DNA from: an uncultured Collinsella sp.
GTDB lineage: Bacteria > Actinomycetota > Coriobacteriia > Coriobacteriales > Coriobacteriaceae
Length of the DNA stretch: 64,000 nucleotides
Direction of reading: 5' to 3'
NCBI GenBank assembly: GCA_900546115.1
Contig: URBQ01000006.1
Span: forward strand, 8,508 to 72,507
Part shown: one piece after another, positions 35,601 to 43,709 of the stretch
How positions within the stretch are numbered: the stretch's first letter is position 1
How the letters are laid out: each line of letters begins with the position of its first letter
The notes under the pieces: model-generated
Database searches by the model: none
Told to the model about the DNA's origin: nothing
What the model saw: only the letters and a program-made list of their open reading frames with translations
Program-made: the position numbers and the translations under genes

Positions 35601-36357
35601 GGCGCATCTCCATGTAGCGGTCGAAGGCCTGCTGCACCACGGCGTCGTCGATCGTCACGTCGTCCAGGACGGTGCCGAAGGTGGTGTGGCGGCAGTGATC
35701 GGACCAGTAGGTGTCGATCACGCGGATCTCGGTGATGGTGGGGTCGCGATCCTCATCGCGGAAGTACTGCTGGCAGAAGGCGATGTCCGCCTCGTCCATG
35801 GCAAGGCCGCGCTCGGAAATAAAGGCGGCAAGGCCGGCTTCGTCGAGCTCGCGGAAACCGTCGAGCACCTCGACGGGCTGGGGCTCGGGGGTCTCCATGT
35901 ACAGCGTCTCGGGCAGGTCGAGCGAGGCGATGCGCGCCTCGACGGGGTTCACCACGTAGTGCTTGATGGCATCAATGGCGGCCTCGTCCAGAGCGCCCGA
36001 GATCATATAGACCTTGGCGGAGCGCACGGCGGGGCGCTCGCCCTGGCTGATGAGCTGCACGCACTCGCTGGCGGAGTCGGCGCGCTGGTCAAACTGGCCA
36101 GGCAGGAATTCGACGGCAAAGACGGCGCCATCGCTTGCGGGGAGCTCGTCGTAGGTCACATCGACCTGGGGCTCGCTAAAGACGGTCGGCACGCAGGACC
36201 GGAAAAGCTCCTTGTCGATGCCCTCGACGTCGTAGCGGTTGATAATCCTCAGGGCCTCGATGCCCTTGATGCCGAGAATTTCGGTCAGCTCGCCCTTGAG
36301 CTGCTGAGCCTCGACGTCGAACCCGGGTTTCTTCTCCACGTAGATACGAGAGACCAT
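32611..36357 (-). CDS. purL: phosphoribosylformylglycinamidine synthase (single chain)
   Basis: A 1,248-residue fourth-step purine enzyme that makes FGAM from FGAR, ATP and glutamine. N-terminal synthetase/AIRS-type domains (for example NETHNHPTEIEPFGGAATC and DFGAGGVSVAVGELADG) precede a glutaminase domain with MIPGGFSGGDEPDG, the nucleophile in LGICNGFQAL, and VAISHGEGRF. Such a fused large form is more usual in Clostridia and Proteobacteria than in classic Actinobacteria, which split it into PurS, PurQ and PurL. The start is ATG 36357 behind AGGAAGG; an upstream 36-codon open frame lacks a ribosome site. The gene is monocistronic. Confidence 0.95.
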   Translation of the reverse strand: MVSRIYVEKKPGFDVEAQQLKGELTEILGIKGIEALRIINRYDVEGIDKELFRSCVPTVFSEPQVDVTYDELPASDGAVFAVEFLPGQFDQRADSASECVQLISQGERPAVRSAKVYMISGALDEAAIDAIKHYVVNPVEARIASLDLPETLYMETPEPQPVEVLDGFRELDEAGLAAFISERGLAMDEADIAFCQQYFRDEDRDPTITEIRVIDTYWSDHCRHTTFGTVLDDVTIDDAVVQQAFDRYMEMRHELGRDTKPVCLMDMGTIGAKYLKKTGVMTDVDESEEINACTVKVKVDVDGEDQDWLFLFKNETHNHPTEIEPFGGAATCVGGAIRDPLSGRSYVYQAMRVTGAGDPTVPVSETLEGKLPQRKLVTTAAAGYSSYGNQIGLATGQVNELYHPGYVAKRMEVGAVVGATPANHVRRECPAPTDKIILLGGRTGRDGIGGATGSSKTQNTESIETSGAEVQKGNAPVERKLQRLFRRGDACRLIKRCNDFGAGGVSVAVGELADGLYVDLDTVTKKYDGLDGTELAISESQERMACAVADGDVEEFMGYAAEENLEATVIAEVTAEPRMRMAWNGVAIVDLSREFLNSNGAPKHQVVHVCARSVWQPSWAGTTLAERMTSLVTDLNVASNKGLSERFDSTIGAATVLMPFGGKTQLTPSSAMVAKFPVDGETTTASAMAWGFNPYLMEADQFAGAYLSVVESIAKLVAAGFEHKRAYLSFQEYFERLRTEAERWGKPMAAVLGALMAQVDLGAGAIGGKDSMSGSFEDEAGELNVPPTLISFAVAVGRAARAVSPEFKGLTHRVVRIAPATYGEDYRPDAQQLLAAFDAVEALTATGNALAISTPGYGCGAESLFKMCVGNQIGIELAEDVDVESFFTPLYGGFIVELADDAELPEVADGVVVEPLGTTVEGYVIDTGSEVIELSELQEAWESGIEGVFAYRSADETPEVETIDFRAKDIHVYGGAKIARPRVIIPVFPGNNCEYDSARAFRAAGAEADTFVINNLTPEAVAESTHELARRIRQSQIVMIPGGFSGGDEPDGSAKFITAFFRAPEVTEAVRDLLKARDGLMLGICNGFQALIKLGLVPYGDIVDATPDAPTLTFNTIGRHQSRLVRTRISSNLSPWLSQCSLDDPYTVAISHGEGRFVANDEVLAQLIANGQVATQYVGEDGKPSMDLSVNPNGSALAIEGITSPDGRVLGKMGHAERRGDNLYRNVPEHVPGDKFMPIFESGVAYFA

Positions 36358-36541
36358 TGGTTCCTGCCTTCCTGATCGGTTGGGCGTACGGTACGGTATG
36401 CGGCAGCGGTCGGTTTGCGGGGTCTGCCCTGCGGTCGCCTTGAGCCACATGTTTGTAAACCTCACTATGATACGACAGCTCGCGGCGCGTTGAGGACGGC
36501 GAGGGTGCTACAGTGAAGCGCAAACAAGAGAAAGGCATCAC

Positions 36542-38104
36542 ATGGCATTCGTTTCGCTCGCCATCATCGCACTCGTGGCCTTTGCGAGTCCTTTTATCGC
36601 CTCGGCGATTCCCGGAAAACCCGTTCCCGAGACGGTCTTTTTGCTCGTGCTCGGCGCGGTACTGGGACCCCATATGCTCGGCGTCATCCATGTAGATGCT
36701 GAGGTCTCGCTTGTGTCCGAGCTGGGCCTGGCCTTTTTGTTCCTGCTTGCCGGCTTTGAGATCGACCCCAAGAGCATCACAGGCGTCGAGGGGCGCTACG
36801 GCTTGGCGACGTGGGTCGTCACGTTTGGTATCGCCTGGCTTGCCGTGCGCTTTACCCCGTGGTACTCAGTCAGTCATTTCGACGGTATCGCCGTGACGCT
36901 GGCGTTGACCTCGACGGCGCTTGGGGCGCTCATGCCCATCTTGCGCGAGCGGTCGCTTGCTGGGACGCGCGTCGGCGATTCGATTCTTGCCTATGGTACG
37001 TGGGGCGAGCTCGGGCCCGTGCTCGCCATGTCGGTGCTGCTGTCTGCCCGTACGGGTGTCGAGACGCTGTTGATCTTGGGGCTGTTCGCCGTGGTGTGCG
37101 TGCTGCTTGCCGTGGTCCCCAGTCGCTCCAAGCGTATTGGCAGCCGCTTCTTTGCCTTTATTCAGGAGCGCGCCGATACGACTTCTCAGACGTTCGTGCG
37201 CCTCACAGTGCTCATCCTGGTCACGCTCGTGGCGTTTTCCGCCATTTTTAGCCTCGATATCGTGTTGGGCGCTTTTGCCGCGGGCTTTGTCCTGCGCTAT
37301 ATCATCCCCGAGGGCAACCATACGCTCGAGCTTAAACTCGATGGCCTTGCCTATGGCTTTTTGATCCCGGTGTTCTTTACCGTGTCGGGTGCCAAGATCG
37401 ACCTGACTGCTGTAGCATCGCGCCCCGGCTTGCTCGTGGGCTTTATCGTGGCGTTGCTGGTTATCCGCGCCGTGCCCATTCTTATTTCTATGAGCATTTG
37501 TCCTGCGACGCGCGATGTGTCGGCGTATGGCCGCATTACCGTGGCCCTGTACTGCACCACGGCGCTGCCGATTATCGTCGCCGTGACGAGCGTCGCTGTC
37601 AACGCCGGCGCATTATCACAGGGCGTCGCTTCGGTTATGGTGGCGGCCGGCGCCATCACGGTGTTCCTGATGCCACTGCTCGCGCAGCTCTTCTACCGCG
37701 TGGTCGATGCCGCGCCGGTTGCCGCCGTGGCAGAGGTTGCCGAGCATCCATCCGATGCGCTCGACATCCTGCGTGCCCATCACGATTTGGCGAGCCTGCT
37801 CGCACGCGAGCACGAGCTGCTGACCTCGCATGGTCACGGTCGCACGCTCGACGGCGTACCTACCCTTGATTCTATTGCCGACCGCCTCTCGGCCGAGGCG
37901 GCAAGCGGGCACATCGATGCCCGTATCGTGGACGCCGCCCATTTGCTGGCCGAAAAGACTTACGGCGACGAGATCGACCCCGGCAAGCTCACCCCGCGTG
38001 AGCGCCGCCGCCTGGAGCGCGCCAAGCTCGCCGTGCGCGAATACCGCCGCCGCATGCTGGAGCTTTACGCACACGAAGAGGCCCAGGACGACGACGGCAG
38101 GTAG
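36542..38104 (+). CDS. CPA2-type cation:proton antiporter
   Basis: A 520-residue monovalent cation/proton antiporter with 12-13 membrane helices to about residue 400. It shows IPGKPVPETVFLLVLGAVLGP, the LLAGFEIDP loop and LTSTALGALMPILRE. The C-terminal ~120 residues are cytoplasmic and His/Arg-rich, without a recognisable TrkA_N/RCK domain. It probably exchanges Na+ or K+ for H+. It is divergent from purL, and ATG 36542 follows AGAAAGG. Confidence 0.85.
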   Translation: MAFVSLAIIALVAFASPFIASAIPGKPVPETVFLLVLGAVLGPHMLGVIHVDAEVSLVSELGLAFLFLLAGFEIDPKSITGVEGRYGLATWVVTFGIAWLAVRFTPWYSVSHFDGIAVTLALTSTALGALMPILRERSLAGTRVGDSILAYGTWGELGPVLAMSVLLSARTGVETLLILGLFAVVCVLLAVVPSRSKRIGSRFFAFIQERADTTSQTFVRLTVLILVTLVAFSAIFSLDIVLGAFAAGFVLRYIIPEGNHTLELKLDGLAYGFLIPVFFTVSGAKIDLTAVASRPGLLVGFIVALLVIRAVPILISMSICPATRDVSAYGRITVALYCTTALPIIVAVTSVAVNAGALSQGVASVMVAAGAITVFLMPLLAQLFYRVVDAAPVAAVAEVAEHPSDALDILRAHHDLASLLAREHELLTSHGHGRTLDGVPTLDSIADRLSAEAASGHIDARIVDAAHLLAEKTYGDEIDPGKLTPRERRRLERAKLAVREYRRRMLELYAHEEAQDDDGR

Positions 38105-38117
38105 CCAACGTCGCCGC

Positions 38118-38290
38118 GGAAAATGCATCCCGGAATTGGCGTCTAGAGTGGGATGCGCTTTCCACGAGAAGTCCGTTGCGGAAAGCGCATCCCGGAATCC
38201 GGACCCAGAATGGGACATAGTTTCCGAAAGAAGGCTCTGGGGGAAGCTGCGCCCCGTTCTGAGCTGAAATACCGGGACGCAGTTTCCCAT
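38118..38290. repeat. cluster of three related inverted repeats
   Basis: Three diverged units of about 45-60 bases (near 38118, 38180 and 38230) each carry GCAT/GCGC-CCCGG and GGGAtGCG/GGGACgcag-TTTCC arms. The sharpest pair is GGGATGCGCTTTCC (38150-38163) against GGAAAGCGCATCCC (38180-38193), a perfect 14-bp match. Confidence 0.75.
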
Positions 38291-38301
38291 ACAAACAGAA
38301 C

Positions 38302-38344
38302 AAAGGCGCGCCGCCTGCAGTTGATGCAGGAAGCGCGCCTTTTA
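38302..38344. terminator. terminator between antiporter and SDR genes
   Basis: AAAGGCGCGC pairs with GCGCGCCTTT, with an inner CCTGCA/TGCAGG stem and a TTTTAGTT tail. It could serve both strands. Confidence 0.75.
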
Positions 38345-38385
38345 GTTGAGCAATGTTGAGGCTGGGAGCTGAGGCTTGTGGTCCC

Positions 38386-39135
38386 TTAAGAGCGGGCAGC
38401 TCCGTCGACGGGGAGCACAGCGCCCGTAACGTAGGCGGCCATGTCGCTCGCTAGGAAGACAAAGGCGTTGGCGACATCCTCGGGCTCGCCCATGCGGCCG
38501 AGCGGGATGGTAGCGATGATGGGCTTGATGACTTCTTCGGGCAGGTTGGCGACCATGTCGGTCCTGGTTACGCCGGGGGCGACGGCATTGACGCGAATGC
38601 CCACGGGGGCGAGCTCGCGTGAGAGCGACTGGACCATGCCGTTGACGGCGAACTTGGACGTGGGATAGCCAACGCCGGAGGGCTGACCGTACTTAGCGAC
38701 CATCGAGCTCGTGGTGGTGATGGTGCCACCGTGGCCGGCTTCGGTCATGATCTTGGCAGCGGCCTGGTGACCATTAAAGACGGCGACGACGTTGAGGTCC
38801 ATGACCTTGGCGAACTCCTCGGCCGTGTAGTCCAAAAGGGGCGAGCGCTGGGAGATACCGGCATTGTTGACGACCGTGTCCAGGCCGCCCATATCGGCGG
38901 CAGCCTGGGTAAAGGCCTCGGTTACGGCCTCGAGCGAGGTGAGGTCGCAGGAGCGGCCCCAGACCTTGGCCTCGGGATAAGCGGTCGTCAGTTTCTCAAC
39001 GGCAGCGTCGGCAGTCTCCTGGCGCGAGCCAAAGACGGTGACGGCAGCACCTTCCTCGATAAAACGGCAGGCGATGGCATAGCCGATACCGCGCGTGCCT
39101 CCGGTGATGATTGCTTTCTTGCCCTCGAGCAACAT
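38386..39135 (-). CDS. SDR family oxidoreductase (FabG-like)
   Basis: A 249-residue short-chain dehydrogenase/reductase. It has ITGGTRGIGYA (NAD(P)-binding TGxxxGIG), VNNAGIS, the catalytic Ser in TTTSSMVAKYG, and YPTSK (Tyr-x-x-x-Lys). It could be a 3-oxoacyl-ACP reductase or a sugar/alcohol dehydrogenase; no fatty-acid genes are near, so FabG function is unproven. ATG 39135 lies behind GAGAGGAAA. The 24-codon upstream extension is rejected. Confidence 0.85.
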   Translation of the reverse strand: MLLEGKKAIITGGTRGIGYAIACRFIEEGAAVTVFGSRQETADAAVEKLTTAYPEAKVWGRSCDLTSLEAVTEAFTQAAADMGGLDTVVNNAGISQRSPLLDYTAEEFAKVMDLNVVAVFNGHQAAAKIMTEAGHGGTITTTSSMVAKYGQPSGVGYPTSKFAVNGMVQSLSRELAPVGIRVNAVAPGVTRTDMVANLPEEVIKPIIATIPLGRMGEPEDVANAFVFLASDMAAYVTGAVLPVDGAARS

Positions 39136-39283
39136 GGTATTTCCTCTCATCGCGGGCGGACATTCGCAGCACAGCGTAGCCGTAACCGGAATCGGCCGTG
39201 TTTGCATATCGGTGAACGGTAGCCCGCGTTACCGATGAGCGGCTCGCGCAAATGTGCTCTGCCGTTGTGCTTAGGGCAGGAGA

Positions 39284-39318
39284 CAAAAGGGCTCCCGTCC
39301 CGCATCGGACGGGAGCCC
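39284..39318 (-). terminator. intrinsic terminator after hom
   Basis: On the minus strand GGGCTCCCGTCC pairs with GGACGGGAGCCC and is followed by TTTTGTC. A smaller imperfect palindrome (ATCGGT...ACCGAT) lies at 39208-39236 between this terminator and the SDR start. Confidence 0.85.
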
Positions 39319-39349
39319 TCAAAGCGCATATTGCTAGGTGAGCGTTGAG

Positions 39350-40693
39350 CTAGTTGGCCATGACGCCTTCGGTCCAGGCCTCGACGTCCTCGATGCGCAG
39401 GACGTTGGCGACCTCGGCCACGCAGTCGACGCTGGCAAGCTCGGCGGCGGCAGCCTGGACGTCCTTCTCGAGTGCGCGGTGCGTCAGGAAGATGACCGAG
39501 CAGGCATCGCTGACGCCCGACTTGCCGTCCTCGACCTGGTTGATGAGCGAGATCGAGATGTTGTGCTTGGCAAAGATGTCGACCGTCTCGGACAGGGCGC
39601 CCACGCGGTCGGCGACCTTCAGGCGCACATAGTACTTGGTCTGGAGCTCGTCCATGGGCTTAAAGGCGAGGTTGTGGCCATAGGGCTCAATCTCGGGCAG
39701 CGGGGCCACGCCGCGGCTGATTTGCTCGGAGAGCGACAGAATATCGCCCACGACGGCGCTCGCGGTGGGGAAGGAGCCTGCGCCCGCGCCGTAGAACATG
39801 GTCTCGCCCACGGCGTCGCCTACCACGTAGACAGCGTTCATGGCACCGTTGACCTTGGCAAGCATGTGGTCGGCGGGGATCAGCGTGGGATGGACGCGGA
39901 CGTCGACGCCGGCGTCGGTGTTGCGGGCGATGCCGAGCAGCTTGATGGTGTAGCCGAGCTCGCGGGCCTGGGCGATGTCCTCGGCGCCGATGGTGCGGAT
40001 GCCTTGCTGGTATACGTCGTCGGTGGTCACACGGGTGCCAAAGCCGATAGAGGCCAGGATTGCCGTCTTGCTGGCGGCGTCGAAGCCGTCGACATCGGCG
40101 GACGGGTCGGCCTCGGCATAGCCCTTGGCCTGCGCGTCGGCAAGCACGTCGGCGTAATCGGCGCCCTCGGCGTCCATGCGCGACAGGATATAGTTGGTGG
40201 TGCCGTTGAGGATGCCGGCGATGGTCAGGATCTTGTTGCCCACCAGGTCGTGCTCGAGCGTGCTCACGATGGGGATGCCGCCGCCGCAGCTGGCCTCGCA
40301 CTTAATCTGTACGCCGCACGCGCGCGCCTTCTCGGCAAGCGTCTCGACGTGACGGCCCAGCAGGGCCTTGTTGGCAGAGACGACGTGCTTACCGTGCTCA
40401 AAGGCGGTGGTGAAGATCTCGGTTGCGGGGTGCTCGCCGCCGATCAGCTCGACGACGATGTCGATGGCGGGGTCGGTGACGACGTCGTGCCAGTCGCTCG
40501 TAAAGGCCTCGCGCTCAATGCCGGCTGCCTCGGCCTGCTCCCAGGCAAGCGCGCAGGCGCGGGTCAGCTTAAGGTCGATGCCGTAGGCTGCCAGGTACTC
40601 ATCGTGGTGGCTCTTGATCAGACGGGCCACGCCGCCGCCGACGGTTCCCAGGCCGATCAGACCGACGTTCACGGTGCGCAGGGGTTCGCTCAT
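39350..40693 (-). CDS. hom: homoserine dehydrogenase with ACT domain
   Basis: A 447-residue enzyme that reduces aspartate semialdehyde to homoserine for threonine and methionine synthesis. It has VGLIGLGTVGGGVAR (NAD(P) loop), VVSANKALLG, GILNGTTNYIL (the catalytic Lys/Asp region starts here), and a C-terminal ACT domain (RLKVADRVGALSETVDIFA) for feedback control. ATG 40693 follows GAAGGAG at ideal distance; eight codons upstream are not used. Single gene with its own terminator. Confidence 0.95.
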   Translation of the reverse strand: MSEPLRTVNVGLIGLGTVGGGVARLIKSHHDEYLAAYGIDLKLTRACALAWEQAEAAGIEREAFTSDWHDVVTDPAIDIVVELIGGEHPATEIFTTAFEHGKHVVSANKALLGRHVETLAEKARACGVQIKCEASCGGGIPIVSTLEHDLVGNKILTIAGILNGTTNYILSRMDAEGADYADVLADAQAKGYAEADPSADVDGFDAASKTAILASIGFGTRVTTDDVYQQGIRTIGAEDIAQARELGYTIKLLGIARNTDAGVDVRVHPTLIPADHMLAKVNGAMNAVYVVGDAVGETMFYGAGAGSFPTASAVVGDILSLSEQISRGVAPLPEIEPYGHNLAFKPMDELQTKYYVRLKVADRVGALSETVDIFAKHNISISLINQVEDGKSGVSDACSVIFLTHRALEKDVQAAAAELASVDCVAEVANVLRIEDVEAWTEGVMAN

Positions 40694-40944
40694 AGATAGC
40701 TCCTTCGTGCATCTCATGGATGGATTAACCGCTTAAAGGTTGAGTGCATTCTAGCGTGAACCGAGGGCGCGTGCTCGCCAGGCAACAGGAGTCGCACAAA
40801 ACGGCACCCCCGAAACGCTGCGGAAACATTGGAAACATGCTCGCTACAAACGGAACTCCGTAACAAACTGTCAACGTTTGCGCCATAAGGTTTGCCCCGT
40901 ACCGCAAGACGACCGCACTGCGGCCAGCGAAAAAGGGGGACACC

Positions 40945-42111
40945 ATGTTCAACATCAACAGCACGCTCAGCCGAAGGAACTTTCTCGCCGGCGCCGCGGC
41001 GCTCGGCAGCACCGCGGCACTCGCTGGTTGTTCGTCGGGTGGCTCGGACGGCGGCTCCGCCGATGACGGCAAGACCTTCAAGATCGGTGTCATCGGCCCT
41101 CTGACCGGCGCCGCGGCAACCTATGGCGTTTCGGCCGAGAAGGGTGCCAAGCTTGCCGCCAAGGATTTCTCGACCAAGGACCTCAAACTCTCGCTTAAGT
41201 CCGAGGACGATGTCGCCGACGGCGAGAAGGCCATCAACGCCTTCAATACGTTGTGCGACTGGGGCATGCAGGCGCTCGTCGGCCCCGTCACCACCGGTGC
41301 TGCCGTCGCCGTCTCGGGCGAGATTGCCGACGATATGCTCATGGTCACGCCTTCGGCCTCGTCGCTCGACGTGACCAAGGATAAGACAACGGTCTTTCAG
41401 GTTTGCTTCACCGATCCCACCATGGGTGCCAGCGCCGCGAAGTTCTTGGCCGAGAAGTATGCAGACGCCAAGATCGCCCTGTTCTACAACTCCGGCGATA
41501 CGTACAGCTCGGGTGTTGCCGATGCCTTTGCCGAGCAGGCCAAGGAGTCCAAACTTGCTGTCGTCGATACCGAGACCTTTAAGGACGACTCCTCCACGAG
41601 CTTTACCAACCAGCTCACCAAGGCCAAGGAGGCCGGCGCCACGCTCATCTTTGCGCCGATCTACTACACGCCGGCGTCCGTTTTGCTCAAGAACGCCAAG
41701 GACATGGGATACGACATGACCCTCATGGGTACCGACGGCATGGACGGCCTGCTCTCCGTCGAGGGCTTCGACACCTCTCTTGCCGAGGGCGTGCTGCTCA
41801 TGACCCCGTTCTCTGCCGACGATGAGAAGAACGCCGACTTCGTCAAGGCATATAAGGACGCCTACGACGAGACGCCCAACCAGTTTGCCGCCGATGCCTA
41901 TGACTGCGTCCATGCGATTGTCGAGGCTATCGATAAGGCAAACATCGACATTACGGCCGACGGCGCCGACATTGCCGGCGATCTTGCCAAGGCCATGCGC
42001 AAGATCAAGATCGAGAGTCTGACGGGCGAGCTCACGTGGAACGACGAGGGCCAAGTCGAGAAGCCCGCTACAGCCTATGTGATCCAGGACGGCAAGTACA
42101 TCGCCGCCTAA
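40945..42111 (+). CDS. livJ: branched-chain amino acid-binding lipoprotein (copy 1)
   Basis: A 388-residue substrate-binding protein of a Liv-type ABC importer. The N-terminus has a twin-Arg-like RRNFL and a lipobox LAGC at about residue 30, so it is exported and lipid-anchored. The periplasmic-binding fold carries IGVIGPLTGAAATYG, DDVADGEKAINAFN and IFAPIYYTPASVLLKN. It is the first of two tandem paralogues (about 60% identical by eye) that precede LivHMGF. The RBS AAAGGGGGAC lies just before ATG 40945. The 251-base upstream region shows no gene. Confidence 0.9.
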   Translation: MFNINSTLSRRNFLAGAAALGSTAALAGCSSGGSDGGSADDGKTFKIGVIGPLTGAAATYGVSAEKGAKLAAKDFSTKDLKLSLKSEDDVADGEKAINAFNTLCDWGMQALVGPVTTGAAVAVSGEIADDMLMVTPSASSLDVTKDKTTVFQVCFTDPTMGASAAKFLAEKYADAKIALFYNSGDTYSSGVADAFAEQAKESKLAVVDTETFKDDSSTSFTNQLTKAKEAGATLIFAPIYYTPASVLLKNAKDMGYDMTLMGTDGMDGLLSVEGFDTSLAEGVLLMTPFSADDEKNADFVKAYKDAYDETPNQFAADAYDCVHAIVEAIDKANIDITADGADIAGDLAKAMRKIKIESLTGELTWNDEGQVEKPATAYVIQDGKYIAA

Positions 42112-42340
42112 GTGCGCATAAAGCGCTACCGGTGAGGCCGTTTTAATCAGGGCGGGGACGCTTGTAACAGAATGGAAACATTACTTTTACACAATAAAGT
42201 GGCTAAACTGCATAAACCAATAGAAATACGCATAACTATGGATAAACGGACAAAACAAAAGAAAAGTTGAAATAATCGCCACTTTTCTCAACTAAAGCGT
42301 CTACTATTTTGCGAACGCCGAACACGGCGAAGGATGGCCT

Positions 42341-42361
42341 GTCGGGTAACCAAAACCCGAC
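42341..42361 (+). promoter_or_regulatory. leader hairpin before the second livJ ribosome site
   Basis: GTCGGGT (42341-42347) pairs with ACCCGAC (42355-42361), ending about ten bases before the GAGAGGAGAG ribosome site. A smaller CGCCG-AACA-CGGCG hairpin lies just upstream. The 271-base spacer 42112-42382 otherwise has AT-rich stretches and an imperfect AGTTGA...TCAACT palindrome near 42268, but no gene. Confidence 0.4.
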
Positions 42362-42382
42362 GAGATTTGAGAGGAGAGCCGC

Positions 42383-43570
42383 ATGTCGAGCCTCACCGGT
42401 AAGTCATTGAACCCTGTTATGAATCGCAGGAGCGTTATCGCGAGCGCAGCAGGTCTGGGGGCGATGTCCATTCTAGCTGGCTGCTCCTCCAACGGCGGCG
42501 ACAGCGGTTCCGCTTCGGGCGACGCTTCGTTTAAGATCGGCACCATCGGCCCGCTGACCGGTGCCGCCGCGTCCTACGGCAAGTCCGTTACCCAGGGCGT
42601 CGAGCTTGGCTGCAAGGACTTCTCCACCAAGGAGCTGCCGCTTGCCAGCAAGGCCGAGGACGACCAGGCCGACGGCGAGAAGGCCGTCAACGCCTTTAAT
42701 ACCCTGCTCGACTGGGGCATGCAGGCCCTTGTCGGCCCGACCACCACGGGTGCGTCGGTTGCCGTTGCCGCAGAGTGCGGCAACGACCCCAAGACGTTCA
42801 TGATCACCCCGTCCGCGTCCTCCGAGGACGTCACCGACGGCAAGGATTGCGTCTTCCAGGTTTGCTTCACCGACCCCAACCAGGGCGTCAACGCTGCCAA
42901 GTTCCTGGCGCAGAAGTATGCGGACGAGAAGTTCGTGCTGTTCTATAACTCCGGCGACGCTTATTCTTCGGGTGTCGCGGATGCCTTTAAGGCCCAGGCC
43001 GCTGAGTCCAAGCTCGAGATTGTCGACGAGGAGACCTTTAAGGACGACTCCGCCACGAGCTTTACCAACCAGCTGACCAAGGCCAAGCAGGCCGGCGCCA
43101 CCATGATCTTTGCGCCAATCTACTACACGCCTGCCTCGGTCCTGCTCAAGAACGCCAAGGACATGGGCTACGACGTCAAGATGATGGGCTGCGACGGCAT
43201 GGACGGCATCCTGGGCGTTGAGGGCTTCGACACTTCTCTTGCCGAGGGTCTGCTGCTCATGACCCCGTTCTCCGCCGACGACGAGAAGAACGCCGACTTC
43301 GTCAACGCTTACAAGGATAAGTACGGCGATACCCCCGACCAGTTTGCCGCCGACGCCTACGATGGCGTGCACGCGGTGGCCGAGGCCCTCAAGGAGGCCG
43401 GTCTTGGTGTCGACGCCGACCCGACCGAGGTCGCCGAGAAGCTGCCCAAGGCTATGCTCAAGATTACCGTTGACGGTCTGACCGGCAAGCTCACCTGGAA
43501 CGATAAGGGTCAGGTCCAGAAGGACCCCACGGCGTACGTTATCACCGATGGCAAGTACGTACAGGCCTAA
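42383..43570 (+). CDS. livJ: branched-chain amino acid-binding lipoprotein (copy 2)
   Basis: A 395-residue paralogue of the preceding gene, again with an Arg-rich export signal (NRRSVIAS) and lipobox LAGC. Both copies share GPLTGAAASYG-type and TPASVLLKNAKDMGYD stretches but differ in loops near the ligand site, so they may prefer different amino acids while feeding the same permease. ATG 42383 follows GGAGAG, about 270 bases after copy 1; the gap suggests separate tuning. Confidence 0.9.
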   Translation: MSSLTGKSLNPVMNRRSVIASAAGLGAMSILAGCSSNGGDSGSASGDASFKIGTIGPLTGAAASYGKSVTQGVELGCKDFSTKELPLASKAEDDQADGEKAVNAFNTLLDWGMQALVGPTTTGASVAVAAECGNDPKTFMITPSASSEDVTDGKDCVFQVCFTDPNQGVNAAKFLAQKYADEKFVLFYNSGDAYSSGVADAFKAQAAESKLEIVDEETFKDDSATSFTNQLTKAKQAGATMIFAPIYYTPASVLLKNAKDMGYDVKMMGCDGMDGILGVEGFDTSLAEGLLLMTPFSADDEKNADFVNAYKDKYGDTPDQFAADAYDGVHAVAEALKEAGLGVDADPTEVAEKLPKAMLKITVDGLTGKLTWNDKGQVQKDPTAYVITDGKYVQA

Positions 43571-43709
43571 TAGACCGCCTTACATAGAGCGGTTTTGATC
43601 CCAAGCAGGGGAGGTTTTGGCCTTCCCTGCTTGCTTGGTATCTAGGGACAGTGTAACGTCCCTGTTTCATACATCAACTGGAAACCTATTCGAAAGGGGG
43701 ATGTGGAAC

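Noticed and set aside
32380..36375. A 1,331-codon open frame on the plus strand opposite purL
   Set aside because: It is the mirror frame of a long, GC-rich coding sequence; its translation is low-complexity Gly/Ala/Leu/Asp without domains and it lacks a ribosome site.
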